This document shows positions 36,421 through 48,018 of a stretch of 64,000 bases of DNA, piece by piece. Position numbers and translations under genes: made by a program. The stretch is from Marsupella aquatica. Lineage: Eukaryota > Marchantiophyta. The stretch lies in NCBI GenBank assembly GCA_973895155.1, contig OZ316891.1, forward strand, positions 31,248,001-31,312,000, given 5' to 3'. The notes under the pieces were generated by a model. The model was given only the letters and a program-made list of their open reading frames with translations, was not told the DNA's origin and did not search any database. Within the stretch, counting starts at the first letter, position 1; every line of letters begins with the position of its first letter.

Positions 36421-37186
36421 TCAGCCTTAACTTCACAGACCCCATTAGCCAAAATCTAACAGTCAGCCTTAACTCCAGGGAGATCTGACGGTCAGAAAAT
36501 TAATTAAATAGTGAATCTTTTGAGCATCTTCTCGTTCACAAACCATACATTCGCCACTCTCGCGAAAAAGTAAAATCCTTAAAAAATAGGCTGCCCTGTA
36601 ATAAGCTCGAACATACACTGTCAGCGAGATATAGAGGGAGGGCAACACCGCAACTCCGCCACTGTATATTAATAGTCGCCAGGTTTAGCGGGGCGCCGTC
36701 AGTCATTATGGGGCCAGGTTTGGAGGGGCGACCTGAAACAGCGGAGAAGGAAGCAGAGCATTGGTACACAGTACACAGTACACAGATTGCACCAGACTAG
36801 GTACTAGGCACTAGGTACTAGAGAGTACTGTAGTAAAAAGGTAGAGGCAGAGTCGAACCGAAGTATCGACGCACCCGAAGGTCGTCAGCACTCAGCAGGC
36901 TGGCGATGGCGGAACACGAGGTACTGTACAGGATGCGGCTTTGACTCACGTGCAGATTGTTCTTTTGTGCTACAGCTCTGTTCTTTCCTCGCGGCACCGT
37001 AGCATTAGGAATGGCTGGCTCTCCTTTGGCAGCCTGCCCGTTTGCGAAATGTCATGGACATTCCGTTTGCGTGGGTCTGACTACGAAATTCGTAGCTCGA
37101 CGAGACCAGCATTTGGATTTGGGACTCATCAGTCAGCCAACAATAGCTGGAGTTGTTGGTTTGGACTCAATGGCTGGCTGGCTTGC

Positions 37187-37327
37187 TGTTGGAAATGAAC
37201 CACACTCGAACGAAGATGGATACAGCCACAAAGGGCCGGCCTGTAGCTCAGTGGTAGAGTACTATGATGTACACGGGAGGTCCTAGGTTCAATTCCTAGC
37301 CGGTCCATGCTGTTGAAAGTTCCAACA
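37187..37327 (+). repeat. 5' LTR of the TRIM
   Basis: 141 bp with an 8-bp inverted terminus TGTTGGAA/TTCCAACA, directly followed by the primer-binding site. Compared with the 3' LTR it has four extra bases (ggcc) at the start of the tRNA-like part. Confidence 0.93.
37233..37307 (+). tRNA. tRNA-like sequence in 5' LTR (probably not a functional tRNA)
   Basis: It has a D-arm A-box (TAGCTCAGTGGTAGAG) and a T-arm B-box (GGTTCAATTCC, stem CTAGG/CCTAG). The 3' strand CCGGTCC plus A pairs with GGGCCGG at the 5' end. The anticodon stem does not fold well and the acceptor-to-D-arm spacer is too long, so no amino-acid identity is assigned. The value of the segment is probably as an internal Pol III promoter. 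Confidence 0.6.
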
Positions 37328-37339
37328 TGGTATCAGAGC
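37328..37339 (+). promoter_or_regulatory. Primer-binding site (initiator tRNA-Met)
   Basis: TGGTATCAGAGC directly abuts the 5' LTR and matches the standard plant LTR-retrotransposon site complementary to the initiator tRNA-Met 3' end. This fixes the element as an LTR retrotransposon derivative on the plus strand. Confidence 0.93.
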
Positions 37340-37385
37340 TAAAGAATAGAAATTTCCCTTGTAGCGAGTGCGGCTCAAGGGTGGG

Positions 37386-37522
37386 TGTTGGAAATGAACC
37401 ACACTCAAACGAAGATGGATACAGCCACAAAGGGCCTGTAGCTCAGTGGTAGAGCACTACCATGTACACGGGAGGTCCTAGGTTCAATTCCTAGCCGGTC
37501 CATGCTGATGAAAGTTCCAACA
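37386..37522 (+). repeat. 3' LTR of the TRIM
   Basis: 137 bp, about 96% identical to the 5' LTR over aligned bases, preceded by a polypurine tract and followed by the cttgc target duplication. Confidence 0.93.
37432..37502 (+). tRNA. tRNA-like sequence in 3' LTR (probably not a functional tRNA)
   Basis: A 71-nt stretch with acceptor GGGCCTG/CCGGTCC (one mismatch and one G-T pair), spacer TA, D-arm GCTC..GAGC, T-arm CTAGG..CCTAG and discriminator A. The anticodon arm (CTACC...GGGAG with an 8-nt loop) is imperfect. The A and B box sequences are intact. It weakly resembles tRNA-Val(UAC)-type layouts, but this is not secure. Confidence 0.6.
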
Positions 37523-38987
37523 CTTGCACAGTACAGTGCAGTGCAGTACAGATCATTTCTATTGCGCCATGATTGAGAGAGAGATAAGTGACTGGTTGAG
37601 TAATCGAATTGCGAGTAATTGTGCTGGTCCTGGCATGGGATGGATGATGAGATAGATGCTAAGGATCTTCTCGGGGTTGGGATTCGATAGGTGATGGGGA
37701 ATGTGAGTGATTGACTGCTTTCCGTAAAGAAAAGGGTCAGGATAATTTCTATTGTCGAGAATTGGAGGTGAATTGTCTTATGTCCAGGTCTGTATTATTA
37801 TCTTACTGGCTTGTAGTTGATGTCTTGATTCGCTTTATCGCTGCCGAGCTTTCTGTGAGCTTTCTGTGTGCTTTCTCCACAGCCCGGCCTAATATTTTAT
37901 GGGCTCGGGTAGCTAGGCTGGGCTGCCCTGGCACACTCTCGGTTCTGATTGCGTGTGAGGTCGACGGTGCTGATGGTAGCGAGGTCCGCCGGGTGGTGGA
38001 TTGAAATGCTGGCGAGCTAGCCTTGTTGCTCTTGAAGGAGGGGAAGGGAGGGGAGGAACTGGAGCGGAGGCGACCAGGAGAGAAGGGGAGGAGGTGCGCG
38101 ATCTGAGGAGAGATTGTTTGTTGGACCGAATTTGATGTGGATCGGTAGATTGTGGAGGGGAGAAAAGGTTGAGGAAGGTGAAGGAAGTAAGGCAAGCGTT
38201 GGAGGAGGGAGAGAGGGAGAGAGGAGAACAGGAGAAGCTCCTGATGTGAAGCAGCGAGCCGGAGACCGGAGGAGTTGTTGATGCAGCACTACGAAGGTTT
38301 TGGTCAGGAGCGGAACAAGAAGAAGGAGGATTTCCTGGTGGTTGTCTGATGTGAAGTGCAGGAGCAGGAGCAGGAGCAGCGCAGAGGAGGATTCATTCAT
38401 TCATTCATCCATTCATTCGTTCATTCATCCATTTATCCATTCATTCATCCATCTGCTTTGGTTGCGTCGGGAGAATTGGATAGGGAACAGGAAGAAGGGA
38501 CGATGGATACTATACGTAGTTGGCGCTGAATTCTCTACTTGAGGATTCTAAGAGAGGAAGGAGAGGGTTGGGATCTTCTTCGGGTCGGCCTAAATTCAGG
38601 GGAGCGGGAGGAGGATCTCGAGAGTCTTTTCTTAGCAGGATGGTGATGAAGACGAGGGTCGATATCGATCGGCTGTGAAAGACATATCAGGGTTCTTGGC
38701 TGGGATGTCGCCTCCTCTCTTCAAGAAGGACTTTTGGACCCAGACGACCGCTTCAGAAGCGAAATTGTGATGAGGCGGAAGGACTAATCTGATGGCAGTA
38801 GAGTGGAGAAATACATATGGAAGTTACGATATGAACCAAGGAAGAAGGTGACGTAGCAAAGTCTGAGAATTGGAGTCGATCTTGACGAGAAATACAGTAC
38901 TGCTTGTAAATCTCTGGACCACAGTAGGCAGTCGGACAGGCAGGCAAGAAAGAAGGAAAAATTGTGGCAGCGGCAGTAGCAGCAGCC
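37523..38987. other. Upstream/5' leader region of the HDR1-like gene
   Basis: A GC-richer stretch without a recognised coding exon. It holds gcagt/acagt iterations near 37530-37550, purine-rich gga/gag tracts at 38020-38370 and a (TTCA)n microsatellite at 38391-38452. It probably contains the promoter and leader of the next gene; the transcription start is not visible. Confidence 0.4.
38391..38452. repeat. (ATTC)n microsatellite
   Basis: About 15 imperfect TTCA units upstream of the first coding exon of the HDR1-like gene. It is the reverse complement in type of the (GAAT)n run at 39221-39247. Confidence 0.9.
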
Positions 38988-41222
38988 ATGCCAATGAATG
39001 AGAAGGGGAATGCTTTAGATAGATTGATAGGAGCGATGAAGGTTCCGACGAAACGCAGCCGGGGGGCTCTAGGACGGCAGCAGGAGGATGCTGTTCTGGC
39101 GTCCATGGAGATCAACAATACACTGCATTCTTCCAGGATGAAAGCATTGCCTTCTTCGAGAAAACGCATGAATGGTATGGTACAGTACAATCCAGCAAAG
39201 GCCGTTCCCCCCTCCTCTGTAATGAATGAATGGATGAATGAATGAATTTCACGTTCAGCCTTCTCTACTTTGTTGGAGAGAGTAACCAGTTTTCCTACGT
39301 GTTCTCTCTGTGGTTCTTTATTATAAAGAGTAGCTAATCCCTCCGGTTCCTTATTAGCCAGAGTAGTCAATTCTCTTGTTTTCACTAGGAAGATTATTAG
39401 AGGACAGCACCTTAACCCAGTTTCTTTGCTCTCTCTAATTCCTTGCTCTCTGCACTTCCTTATTATGTGTACTTGCTTATTTTTCTGCTTTCCCTTCCTT
39501 TCCCGACTTATTCGCTCTCCTGAATTATTCTCTCCATGTTGTCTCTCTTTCCTTTATTCTGGAGAGAAATGTCTACTGTAGTTCCCTATCAGAGAGAGAG
39601 AGAGGGCGGTAAAGAGACCGCGAGGGTGTTTTGTGAATCCTTCGCCTGCAAATAGGACATATCCCTTGTCGTTCAACATGCTCTATTGATGCCTGATGTC
39701 GGGTTCCGAACGCCCAGCCTACCGATCCGTGGATACTCGGGTCATTGTTCAATTTACGGTGCTGTTGCTGATCTCCAAGTTTTACCTCACGTCCGAGACT
39801 GTCTGCCATTGGGATAAGTACTTATTTGAGGACCATTTTCGTCCAATGGTAGGTGTATCCATGGGGAGCGATACAGAGCACAGGGCGAAATGCTTCGGAC
39901 AGTTAAATTGAGAGTAAATTTCTGATTGTTCTCTACTTGTGTTGGCTGATGATAATGTGAGAGCAGTGGATATGGAAGTGAAGCCGAGATCAGATGAGTC
40001 CCTGGTGGCGACGCCGCCGAATGGAACGAGGACGCCAGCTCGCTTGCGGCTGTCTGTGAGCAGGAAGTCAAAAGACTCACTGGATTCGAAGGATTTCAGA
40101 GATTCCAAGCCCTTGCTGGATTATGAAGGGGAGATTAACGACAGTGATGATCATGAAGGTGTCTCGAGGGAGGCGTTTCCCTTGACTGATCGCCGGCGAG
40201 CCTTATTTGAGCCCCTGGGACCATCATTTAGGGGCCCTCGAGATACCGAAGATGAGAGTATGCTTCCTCCACCCGATTTCGAAACGGCATCTTATCCTCG
40301 AGGTTGGGTCGTGGGCAAGAAACGCAAGCTCGTCAACGTGGATGTCGTCGAGAGCATGCGCCGAATCGCTGTGCATGAGATGAATCGGAAGGTTGGTCCA
40401 GCTGTGGTCATAGGAATTTAGCTGTCGACTCTGTCAAGCATTTTTTAATCAAGCAAAGATTAGTTTTTCCAGTTCGACTAACTTACTGTTCATGGTTATC
40501 CTCATCGGTTTCTTTCATTAAGAAAATAACGCTCAAGTGCAACACTGACTTCAATAAGGTTTTAGAAAAAGTGAATTAGTGAATTTCAAGGACATTAATG
40601 GACCCCAACAACAGGCCGTGGCAAGAGCAAATGTTTAATGACTTCCCAATGATTCTAACTTCAGTGTTGTGAAATGCTGAAGGCGAGTGGCTTCTACCGA
40701 TGATTTAAGATCAAGATAGACCCAATCAGGAGGTCTGACAAGGAAATGCATATAACAATGTCTTTACTGTGACACTGACTTAAGGACTATGTAGAAGAGT
40801 AAATCAGTGAAACATCTGGATATCTGAAGGGATCCAACTGGACTCCGGGGCAAGAAAATGTAGATGGTATCCAGCGTCAATGCGAGAGAAACGTCAGGGA
40901 AATTGTCGCAAGCGTGCAACATGTCATCCTGGCAATTGAAACCTAATCAAAGAACCAGTTCTTGTGTCTCTGGGTTCATGTATGCATCTCTTTGAAACTA
41001 AAATTGGTTACTCACCCGCAGGACCGGGAGATTAATGGATTAAACGAACAATTGGAGGAGGACTCACGCACAATGGAGCATTTACAAATGCAGCTGCAGC
41101 AGGAGCGCACCAAACGCGTGCAGTGGGAGAGAGAAAATAGTATGCTCCAAGGACAAATAAACATGCTGATGAGCATGTTAAACGAAGAAGCAGAAGAAGG
41201 CGAGGAGATTCATGGACCATGA
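38988..41222 (+). CDS. Plant-specific coiled-coil protein, HEADING DATE REPRESSOR 1-like
   Basis: Three coding exons (38988-39174, 39967-40391, 41022-41222) join in phase to a 270-residue frame. The diagnostic part is the conserved C-terminal half: LLPPPDF-like [17 protein letters not shown], then [25 protein letters not shown], and across the second junction [21 protein letters not shown] coiled coil follows ([20 protein letters not shown]), then an acidic end. I recognise this pattern as the plant-only family annotated after rice HEADING DATE REPRESSOR 1, a flowering-time regulator; the name is recalled, not searched. In a non-flowering plant the role would have to be different or more basal. 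The basic GKKRKL stretch could be a nuclear localisation signal. The ATG at 38988 is chosen as first in frame; the amino-terminal exon is the least certain part. Exon one is flanked by complementary microsatellites. Confidence 0.7.
39221..39247. repeat. (GAAT)n microsatellite
   Basis: Short run of atgaatgaatgg units in intron 1, complementary in type to the (TTCA)n run upstream of exon 1. Confidence 0.9.
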
Positions 41223-42959
41223 TATTGGTGGACATGAAATTTGGATGCAATGCAGGCAGGTTCTACCCACTCAGAGGTGTACGGAGGTTCCTGTGTTCAC
41301 ATACGATTGCGGAGTTGTGGTGGAGGCGTAGACAGGTACATTCTTTCTGCAAAACTAGCGAAATTGCGAGATGGTGGATGACACACGGTTTGCGTTTCTG
41401 CGTGTTGTCGAGAGGTTTATATTCCGCCATCTCTCGAACCTACCGAAATGGATGAGAACTCTGTTTTCGAAATGGAGGACTGTTTGCAAATGGAGCTGGG
41501 CATTGCGTCGTCCTCTATTGGTGCCCAAGCTACGGACATCATATATTTTTTCGCAACAATTCCATTCTCTGTTTTAATCAGTACCTGTGTCAGCTATTTT
41601 TTAAGCTTTTCAGCGTCGCCTCCCGCCGACAGCTGCGGACTATATTGCTCTCGTATATTTTTCGTAATTATCATTATAAATCAAAGAAACCCCCTCCCCA
41701 AAAACAAACAAAAAAAATTGATCACCCAGTGCTTTGAGCCTCACAGGACCCTTCATATGCCCCGCCGATTTCAACATCTCATATTGCAATATTTAGACAG
41801 CGGCTTGCTTATTCAAGGTAGGCTCTAAATTAATGTATCAGAGGCAATTATGTGGCATGACACCAAACAATGCCTTTCTGTTCTCTTGTATCCGTCTCAG
41901 ATTGAGGCTTCTCCTTACTATTCAGTGAAGTTTTCTGCAGTTATTGGCAGGTAGATTAAAATAGACACGACATTCTGCGTTGGCCTTGCTGTTAGCTTCT
42001 CGTGTGGAGGGTGTCAGTGATTAGATCGTGCTCAAGACCTCAACTGGGAACTGATTTCAACCTTCTGGCAGATTATTTCAGTGTCAAATATTAAAAAGGA
42101 GATGGGATTACTAGACCATACATGCCCGGGCATCTGTTTGGGCTGGATTGAGAGACTCCTCAATTTATCTTTTGCGTTACATTCTTGTTGACGAGTGGTG
42201 ATATGTTCCTCCTACGAGATCTTCAGGTATTAGACGGCCACAGCCAAATTTGAGCAAAAGCTAGTGTCAAAGACGATGGGAATTTTCGACAAGTCAAAAG
42301 ATTGGCCTACAACTGTCTGACACTGCCTATCCAGTCATCAACGGATGGTTTAGTGGGATGGGATTGGCAATTTATTTCGATTCACTCGAAAGTAGATTTG
42401 TTTTCTTTCAATTCGTAAGGTCCTCGAGTTCAAATGTGTAGATAGGGCAGAATCTCCAAACCTGTTCTTCTTACCGGTATTTTGTCCCACTGACGTTATC
42501 TCCATCGCGAAGGTTTCTCAAGTTCCTCTAGTTTTCTAAATTGTATTTCGTTAATGAACATTCCTTTCCCTTTCCCGGACCGTCGTTACATGCACAGAGG
42601 GTGGTTCTTAGGAGCTGTAACCATCCTGTACACCAACAGAAGTCATTGCAAAGTGCAGCACAATCCTGTAATGCGCTGCAGCATGTCAGCTCACGATTGT
42701 GGGTGATCAGGTACCACTGCCAAAGAGAAGGAAAGCGCCATGCCAGGAGGCAGGATACCAAATTGGCAGGAGAATCAATCACAGGAGGAAAACGAAGGAA
42801 AAAGGCTGGAAGACCCTAGGAGTTGCGTCTGCTTTAGGCAGTAAGGCAGTAGTATGCGTGGACTGTACTAATGTCGTCACTCCCACCACTGGGTGACCGG
42901 GGACCACAAAAGCAGTAGTAGCTCAACTATATCAAACAAATTAAGGGGACTCGTTTTCC

Positions 42960-43360
42960 AAGAAAGATATGTGGGCCTGGAGATACAGAAAGAGAGGTGG
43001 GGCACCACCCATAGAAGCTCCCACAACTTTACAGAGTACTCTACGATTAGAAAACGTTTGCCGTGTGCTTGTCGAAAGTGTGGTGAGTGGCTGGGCTTGT
43101 ATTTCAGGTCTCGAACTTGCCCTTTGCTTCCAAGATCCAGAAGGCCCAGTACTTCTCGATTATTTTGTAAAGCTGATCTCGGTGTGGGCCCGAAGAGACA
43201 GAAAGAAGAGGTGGGGCTCCACAGAAGCTCCCACAACTTTATCGAGTACTGTACGCTTAATTAAGAAAGCGTTTGCCGTTTACTTGTGTAAGGGTGGTGG
43301 GTGGCTGGGTCTCTTTAGCTTCCAAGATTCACAAGGCCCAGTGCTCCTCCATTAGTTTTT
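42960..43360. repeat. Diverged tandem pair (~210-bp period)
   Basis: The series gtgggcc...agatacagaaag, aggtggggc, agaagctcccacaacttta, agtact, cgtttgccgt, ggtgagtggctggg, ttccaagat and aggcccagt occurs twice, at about 42968-43160 and 43180-43345. Confidence 0.85.
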
Positions 43361-44560
43361 CATGCTGATTCTCAACTTTTGCCCTTTCTCCTAAGATTGG
43401 ATGGGCCTTGTGCTGACGTTTATGATAACTTAATAAACTTGTAACCACGAGAGAGATAAATACAAGAATGAGGGAGAGTTGTTCCCCTGGAAAATGAAGA
43501 TAAGCTCTGTAAGACAAATGCCAGGCATGGTTGCTATTTACTACATAATGCAATGGTGACAAAGGCCAGCTACGGCTTTGTTGCATTTTACTAATGTGAG
43601 CCTAAAAGAGCACTCAGTGCAAGAGATGAAGGGTGAAATGTCCAAACGACAGAAGTGTTCCAACACATTGCTCCTCCAATAAGTTTATCAATCTAATTTT
43701 ACTCCTTTCCAGCTCTACTTGTTCCTTCCTAGATGTACAATATAGGTCCACACTCTACATTGTTTTTGCGTGCATCTCTACTATCATCCACAATCAACAT
43801 GTGACTTTCATGACCTCCTTTTTAGACTGAAGCCATAGGCTGCAATTTCAGTGATAACCACTTTTAAAACTATTATTTTACTGTAGCGTGTGCCTTGAAG
43901 CCCTTCCTTTGCACATGCACGGGTAATTTGGATAGTCATAACTTGTGGATTGGAGATTGTTTTGGATAGTCCCTAAATTAAATATTGAAGATTCCATGGC
44001 CAGTTTGTCATGCACTCTACAAACTTTAGCTCATTTCCATTGAAATACCTTTTGGGGATCGCATGTGGTTCCTACAATTTTTGGTAGTTGACCTCTCGAG
44101 CCTTTAATAACTTGTTAGACAAAGTTGAGTGATAGTGATTGGATTTTGGTGAAAGAGGCATTGCAGCTGTTAGATGAGCCTCTTCATGCCAATGCTAGCA
44201 ACTTGTTCAAGCTTGAACAGAGGTTGAGAATGGATTGAACAGCTTGTTATGCAGCTTCATGCATGACAGCTACTTTGCATAGGCAGGTCATGGGGCAATA
44301 TCCTTTGTGATCAGTGACTAACATTGCCCTATTTTTCTGACTAATTAAAGCTCCTACTAACCAAAGAGTAAAAAGACTTACTCAATGGTTCTATTAGTTA
44401 AGCTTGGTCCATTAAATAAGCAGAAAATTAGGGGGTGATTGAAGTCATTCTTGTCCGGCCCAATAATTTTCAGTAAAACATTTTGCTCAAGTCTCATTTA
44501 CTGCTTCTGTGAAACCATGCAAAAATCTACAACTATAATAAGGGATCCCGCCTTTTTTCA

Positions 44561-44651
44561 TCCTTCGTCCCAATACAAAAAAAACTTTATCAGCCCTTCC
44601 TACAAGTCCTTCGTCCCAATACAAAAAAGATTTATCAACCCTTCCTACAAG
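44561..44651. repeat. Tandem pair, 45-46-bp unit
   Basis: The unit beginning tccttcgtcccaatacaaaa and ending cccttcctacaag occurs at 44561-44606 and 44607-44651. Confidence 0.9.
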
Positions 44652-47193
44652 TTGCTGCCATCCTTTGGAGGTTAACTTAGTATATTTGTGGATATCATGT
44701 GCAATCCCAGCCTAGTATAATCACTTCTAATTTGTAAAAAAATGTTATAGGAATATTCTATATTTCAATAATAATGACCTATTTTACTTTTAAAAAAGGT
44801 ATAATACTCTCGTTAACCCCTACAAGATTCAGTTAATTCCATCAACCATACATTTTGGGTATAGCATGTGGTTCCTACAATTTTTGGTAGTCGACCCCCT
44901 GAGTGGCCACCCTGATTAAAACATTAGCATGAATATGATTTTCTGGCTAGAGTGCTGGCTTTGAGATTACAATTGTCAGCTACCAAAATGTGTGTTGTAT
45001 TTTGCCTCTCATGGTAATTAATCCCATGCAAAAGCTGTGATCATTACTATGGAGGTTCAGCTATAGAACAGTAAGTTTCTGGCAAAGCATTGGATATGTA
45101 AATCAAGTGTAGTCAAGTGTGATACCTCACAAAATGCCCAAGGCGCTGAAAGGGTAGGTGCTTGTTTAATGTCACATGGACTGAGTGAGGGACAAATATA
45201 GCCATGGAAACAAGTGGCAAAGCCTTTGCTTTAATGGATGAGTTTAACTCTCTAGAGTTATACAATGCCAAGGTGTCCTCATTATTTAGAATCATTTATT
45301 TAAAATATATGTCAAGTGATAGAAATTCCTTGAAATTTGCTAAAGGGATTCAATGCACAAAATTGAAATCTAAACATAGTGGGAACGAAGTTAGCAAAGA
45401 GTAGAAACATTATTAGGGGTGCCTAGATAAATTCAAAATCTAAAGACAAACGATACACCTTGTGGTAAGGAACATTGAAATAAAAAGGTGAATCCACCAA
45501 TTTTAGTTGCATGATCAACTCTCAAGTTGACAGTACAGGTGGATGTTTATGAAAATCTCAAAAAAGAATTGGCATGCTCAGAACTTTTCATAGATTGTCC
45601 TATGGTGGGATTTGGCTTTATATAAACAACAACTTTGCCATGTTAAAAAGCAACACGTGGGGCTAGGTTCCATGGGCATCCGGGTGTGGGGTACAAGCGT
45701 ACCTGGGCACCCCAATAATCTGCAAGGCATCACTGTTATCACAGCAGGCCAAAGTTTAGGGTTTAGGAAGGCTCTTCAAAAATTTTTAAATAGAAGTTTC
45801 TTAAATATCCTGAGAACGTTGATTTGCCAGGTGTTGCTCTGACTTAAAGAGCTATAATTTTGCAAGGTCAATCTTAATCTGCAAAGATTTAACAATCCGT
45901 TCCAATATGTCAAATAAATAACGTACCCTAAACCTCCGTTATGGTATAATTTTCAGTAAAAGTTTTCTGGAAATGTACCAGCAAAATGGCCAGTGTGAAG
46001 GGCAATTTGCCAATCCACTCTTTGTGGGGTGGCACTTTCATGCGTAGTACAAGGCAGGAAATCATGTTCAAAGAATTTTTGAAGCTGCTATATGGTGTGA
46101 ATGCACATTTCAGATTTTGTCTTATTCATATTTTTGTGTCATGTATTTTCATTTCAATCTGCCTTATCAAGGGGCAGCCTTTGTATTCTATACATTTTTA
46201 ATTAAATTTTAGACCCCTTTAGTTTTAGATATTCTAGAGTGTTTTGAACTTATTTTGGCAGCCCGCCCCCTTTCACAGTATGTGTTTTCTTAGAGATGAA
46301 ACCAAAGGCTCCACCACCACGAGTGAGAAATGATGCTGAAGAACATGAATGCATAGCCTCATAAGTTCTACTCATGTTTTTCTTTCCTAGGTTTATGGTT
46401 TTTATTGAAAGGAGTGTCATTCATAAGGCACCCTGAGTTAAGTGCACACATGGTAGCATAGTTTGACTGTACCTTTTCTTGTTCGCTGTGCTTTTCTTGG
46501 CAGACACTTTACTTATATAATAACACTTCTATGCTCTCATATATTATTTACTTTCAGATCACTACAAGACAAAAAATAAAGCATGTTCCAGGATGAGCAT
46601 GCTATATTCAAGCTGGATTGCCTGTTTCCAGTCAGCCATTTTCCCTAGACTAACATTTGCCTCAGGCTTACCTGACAAAATTGGGACAAAAATTTAAGGA
46701 AACATATTTAATAAAGCGCCATTGAAAATCAAGATAAAGGTCTGCAGCATAGAGTGAAACCATTAGATCACCACTCTAGGGGCACAGCTATGGTCCAGGG
46801 TGGAACTGCAAGTGGGCACAATAGCATGCACCATCTACTTAACGAGCAAAGTTTGAGCATTCAAGCTAGTTTTGATAAATTAGCCAAATCCTTACTTTGT
46901 CCCCAGATCTGATTGGATCTAATTAATAGCTCTCCATATAATCATGAAATTTAGATGGTGGAGACTGATGTGGCCCATAGTTCGTAAGACACTCATGATC
47001 TAGATGTAGCCACCTTGTCTACTTTGAACAAATTAAGGTTTTCTCCACTTGACACGCTCTGCTGCACAAGCTGTTGGAGGGTTGTCATCAGGAGAGATAT
47101 ATTTGATGTACCCCCAAAATGAAAAGTGTAGCTTGATTGACTTGACCCCACTGGTGATCCAGACAGGTATAGACCTTAAATCAACCTGCCCAA

Positions 47194-47415
47194 AATCTCA
47201 TGGGCCATCAACTAACACTTCTCAATTTAGTGGCACATCAAATATATCTATCTTCTCAATTTAGAGGTCCATCAAATATATCTTCTCATCAGCTTCGAAC
47301 CAACAATCTCATGGGCCATCAAGTAACACTTCTCAGTTTACTGGTACATCAAATATATCTCTCTTCTCAATTTAGAGGTCCATCAAATATATCTTCTCCT
47401 CACCTTCGAACCAAC
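47194..47415. repeat. Tandem pair, 111-bp unit
   Basis: The unit beginning aatctcatgggccatcaa and ending cttcgaaccaac occurs at 47194-47304 and 47305-47415. Each unit also holds an internal doubling of catcaaatatatct. Confidence 0.9.
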
Positions 47416-48018
47416 GTTGCTTGGAGCATCGATGTTGCTCGAAGGCTAATTTAACTTAATTAAGCAGGTTGTGAAGTCGATCTGAGGAAGCCTGCTCTCT
47501 CGGAGAACTGTGGAGTTGTGGCAGTTTATTTTCAACTGGCTATGTCTGTAGGACTGGTAGTTGCGTGGTCCCGTTTTGGATTTTGGATTTCTGATTTGTG
47601 TATCACAGGATGTACTGTCCGAACTAGAATGCATTGAGCAATGCAAATTTTGTTAATATTGTCGCTTATTTGAAGGAAATTTGTCCACTGTTCGATTTCT
47701 TTGGGAATGTCACTGTTATCAGAGATTCATCCTTCACAGTGGTGAAGGTGGTGTGCTGATGATCGATCAGCTGCAGAGCGTCAATCATGGCCTTCGAGGT
47801 TGTTGATGCTGTGGAGATTTAGCGTTGGAAGCCTGTCCCGCCCGTCTAGTTGGGTGGGGAACAGTAGCAGTGCTGGATGAAGGAAGAAAGCTCAGTGTTC
47901 GAGCAGATTCTGATTGGGCTGTGCTTTGTGACGAGGAATTGAATTGAGTCGAAGGGAAGCAAAGGAAGAGCAGAAGGAGAGGCGATGTCTAGGCTCTTGT
48001 GTAGTTTCTTATTCAAAT

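Larger units (their letters stand above)
28059..37186. other. Long spacer with many small duplications, no intact gene
   Basis: No gene is recognised. The stretch holds diverged repeats at 29842-30225, 31620-31875, 32020-32310, 35010-35110, 35265-35362 and 36085-36420. A 38-codon frame at 34032-34148 (starting MSEDQAAVHQNPVV) has a possible splice donor after GRL, but no partner exon was found, so I do not call it a gene. Iterated gtac/cacag motifs occur at 36770-36830. Confidence 0.5.
37187..37522 (+). mobile_element. TRIM retrotransposon with tRNA-like sequence in its LTRs
   Basis: This is a complete miniature LTR element. LTR 1 is 37187-37327 (141 bp) and LTR 2 is 37386-37522 (137 bp); each starts TGTTGGAA and ends TTCCAACA. 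The internal part is only 58 bp. It begins with the primer-binding site TGGTATCAGAGC (37328-37339), complementary to the 3' end of plant initiator tRNA-Met, and ends with a purine-rich tract (aagggtggg). Identical 5-bp target duplications, cttgc, lie at 37182-37186 and 37523-37527. The LTRs differ by five substitutions and one 4-bp indel, so insertion was fairly recent. With no coding capacity it must be mobilised in trans. Each LTR holds a tRNA-like stretch with Pol III A and B boxes. The nearest known parallel is the Cassandra TRIM family, whose LTRs carry 5S rRNA-like sequence. Confidence 0.93.
41223..48018. other. Spacer with tandem duplications, no gene recognised
   Basis: The first few hundred bases are likely the 3' untranslated region of the HDR1-like gene. 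Diverged duplications lie at 42960-43360, 44561-44651 and 47194-47415. A ~35-bp motif (gcatgtggttcctacaattt) is shared between about 44060 and 44870. No supportable exon was found on either strand. Confidence 0.5.

Noticed and set aside
37233-37502. Two functional nuclear tRNA genes
   Set aside because: Both copies sit inside LTRs of a TRIM, the anticodon arms do not fold properly and they cannot be assigned an identity; they are better seen as tRNA-derived promoters.
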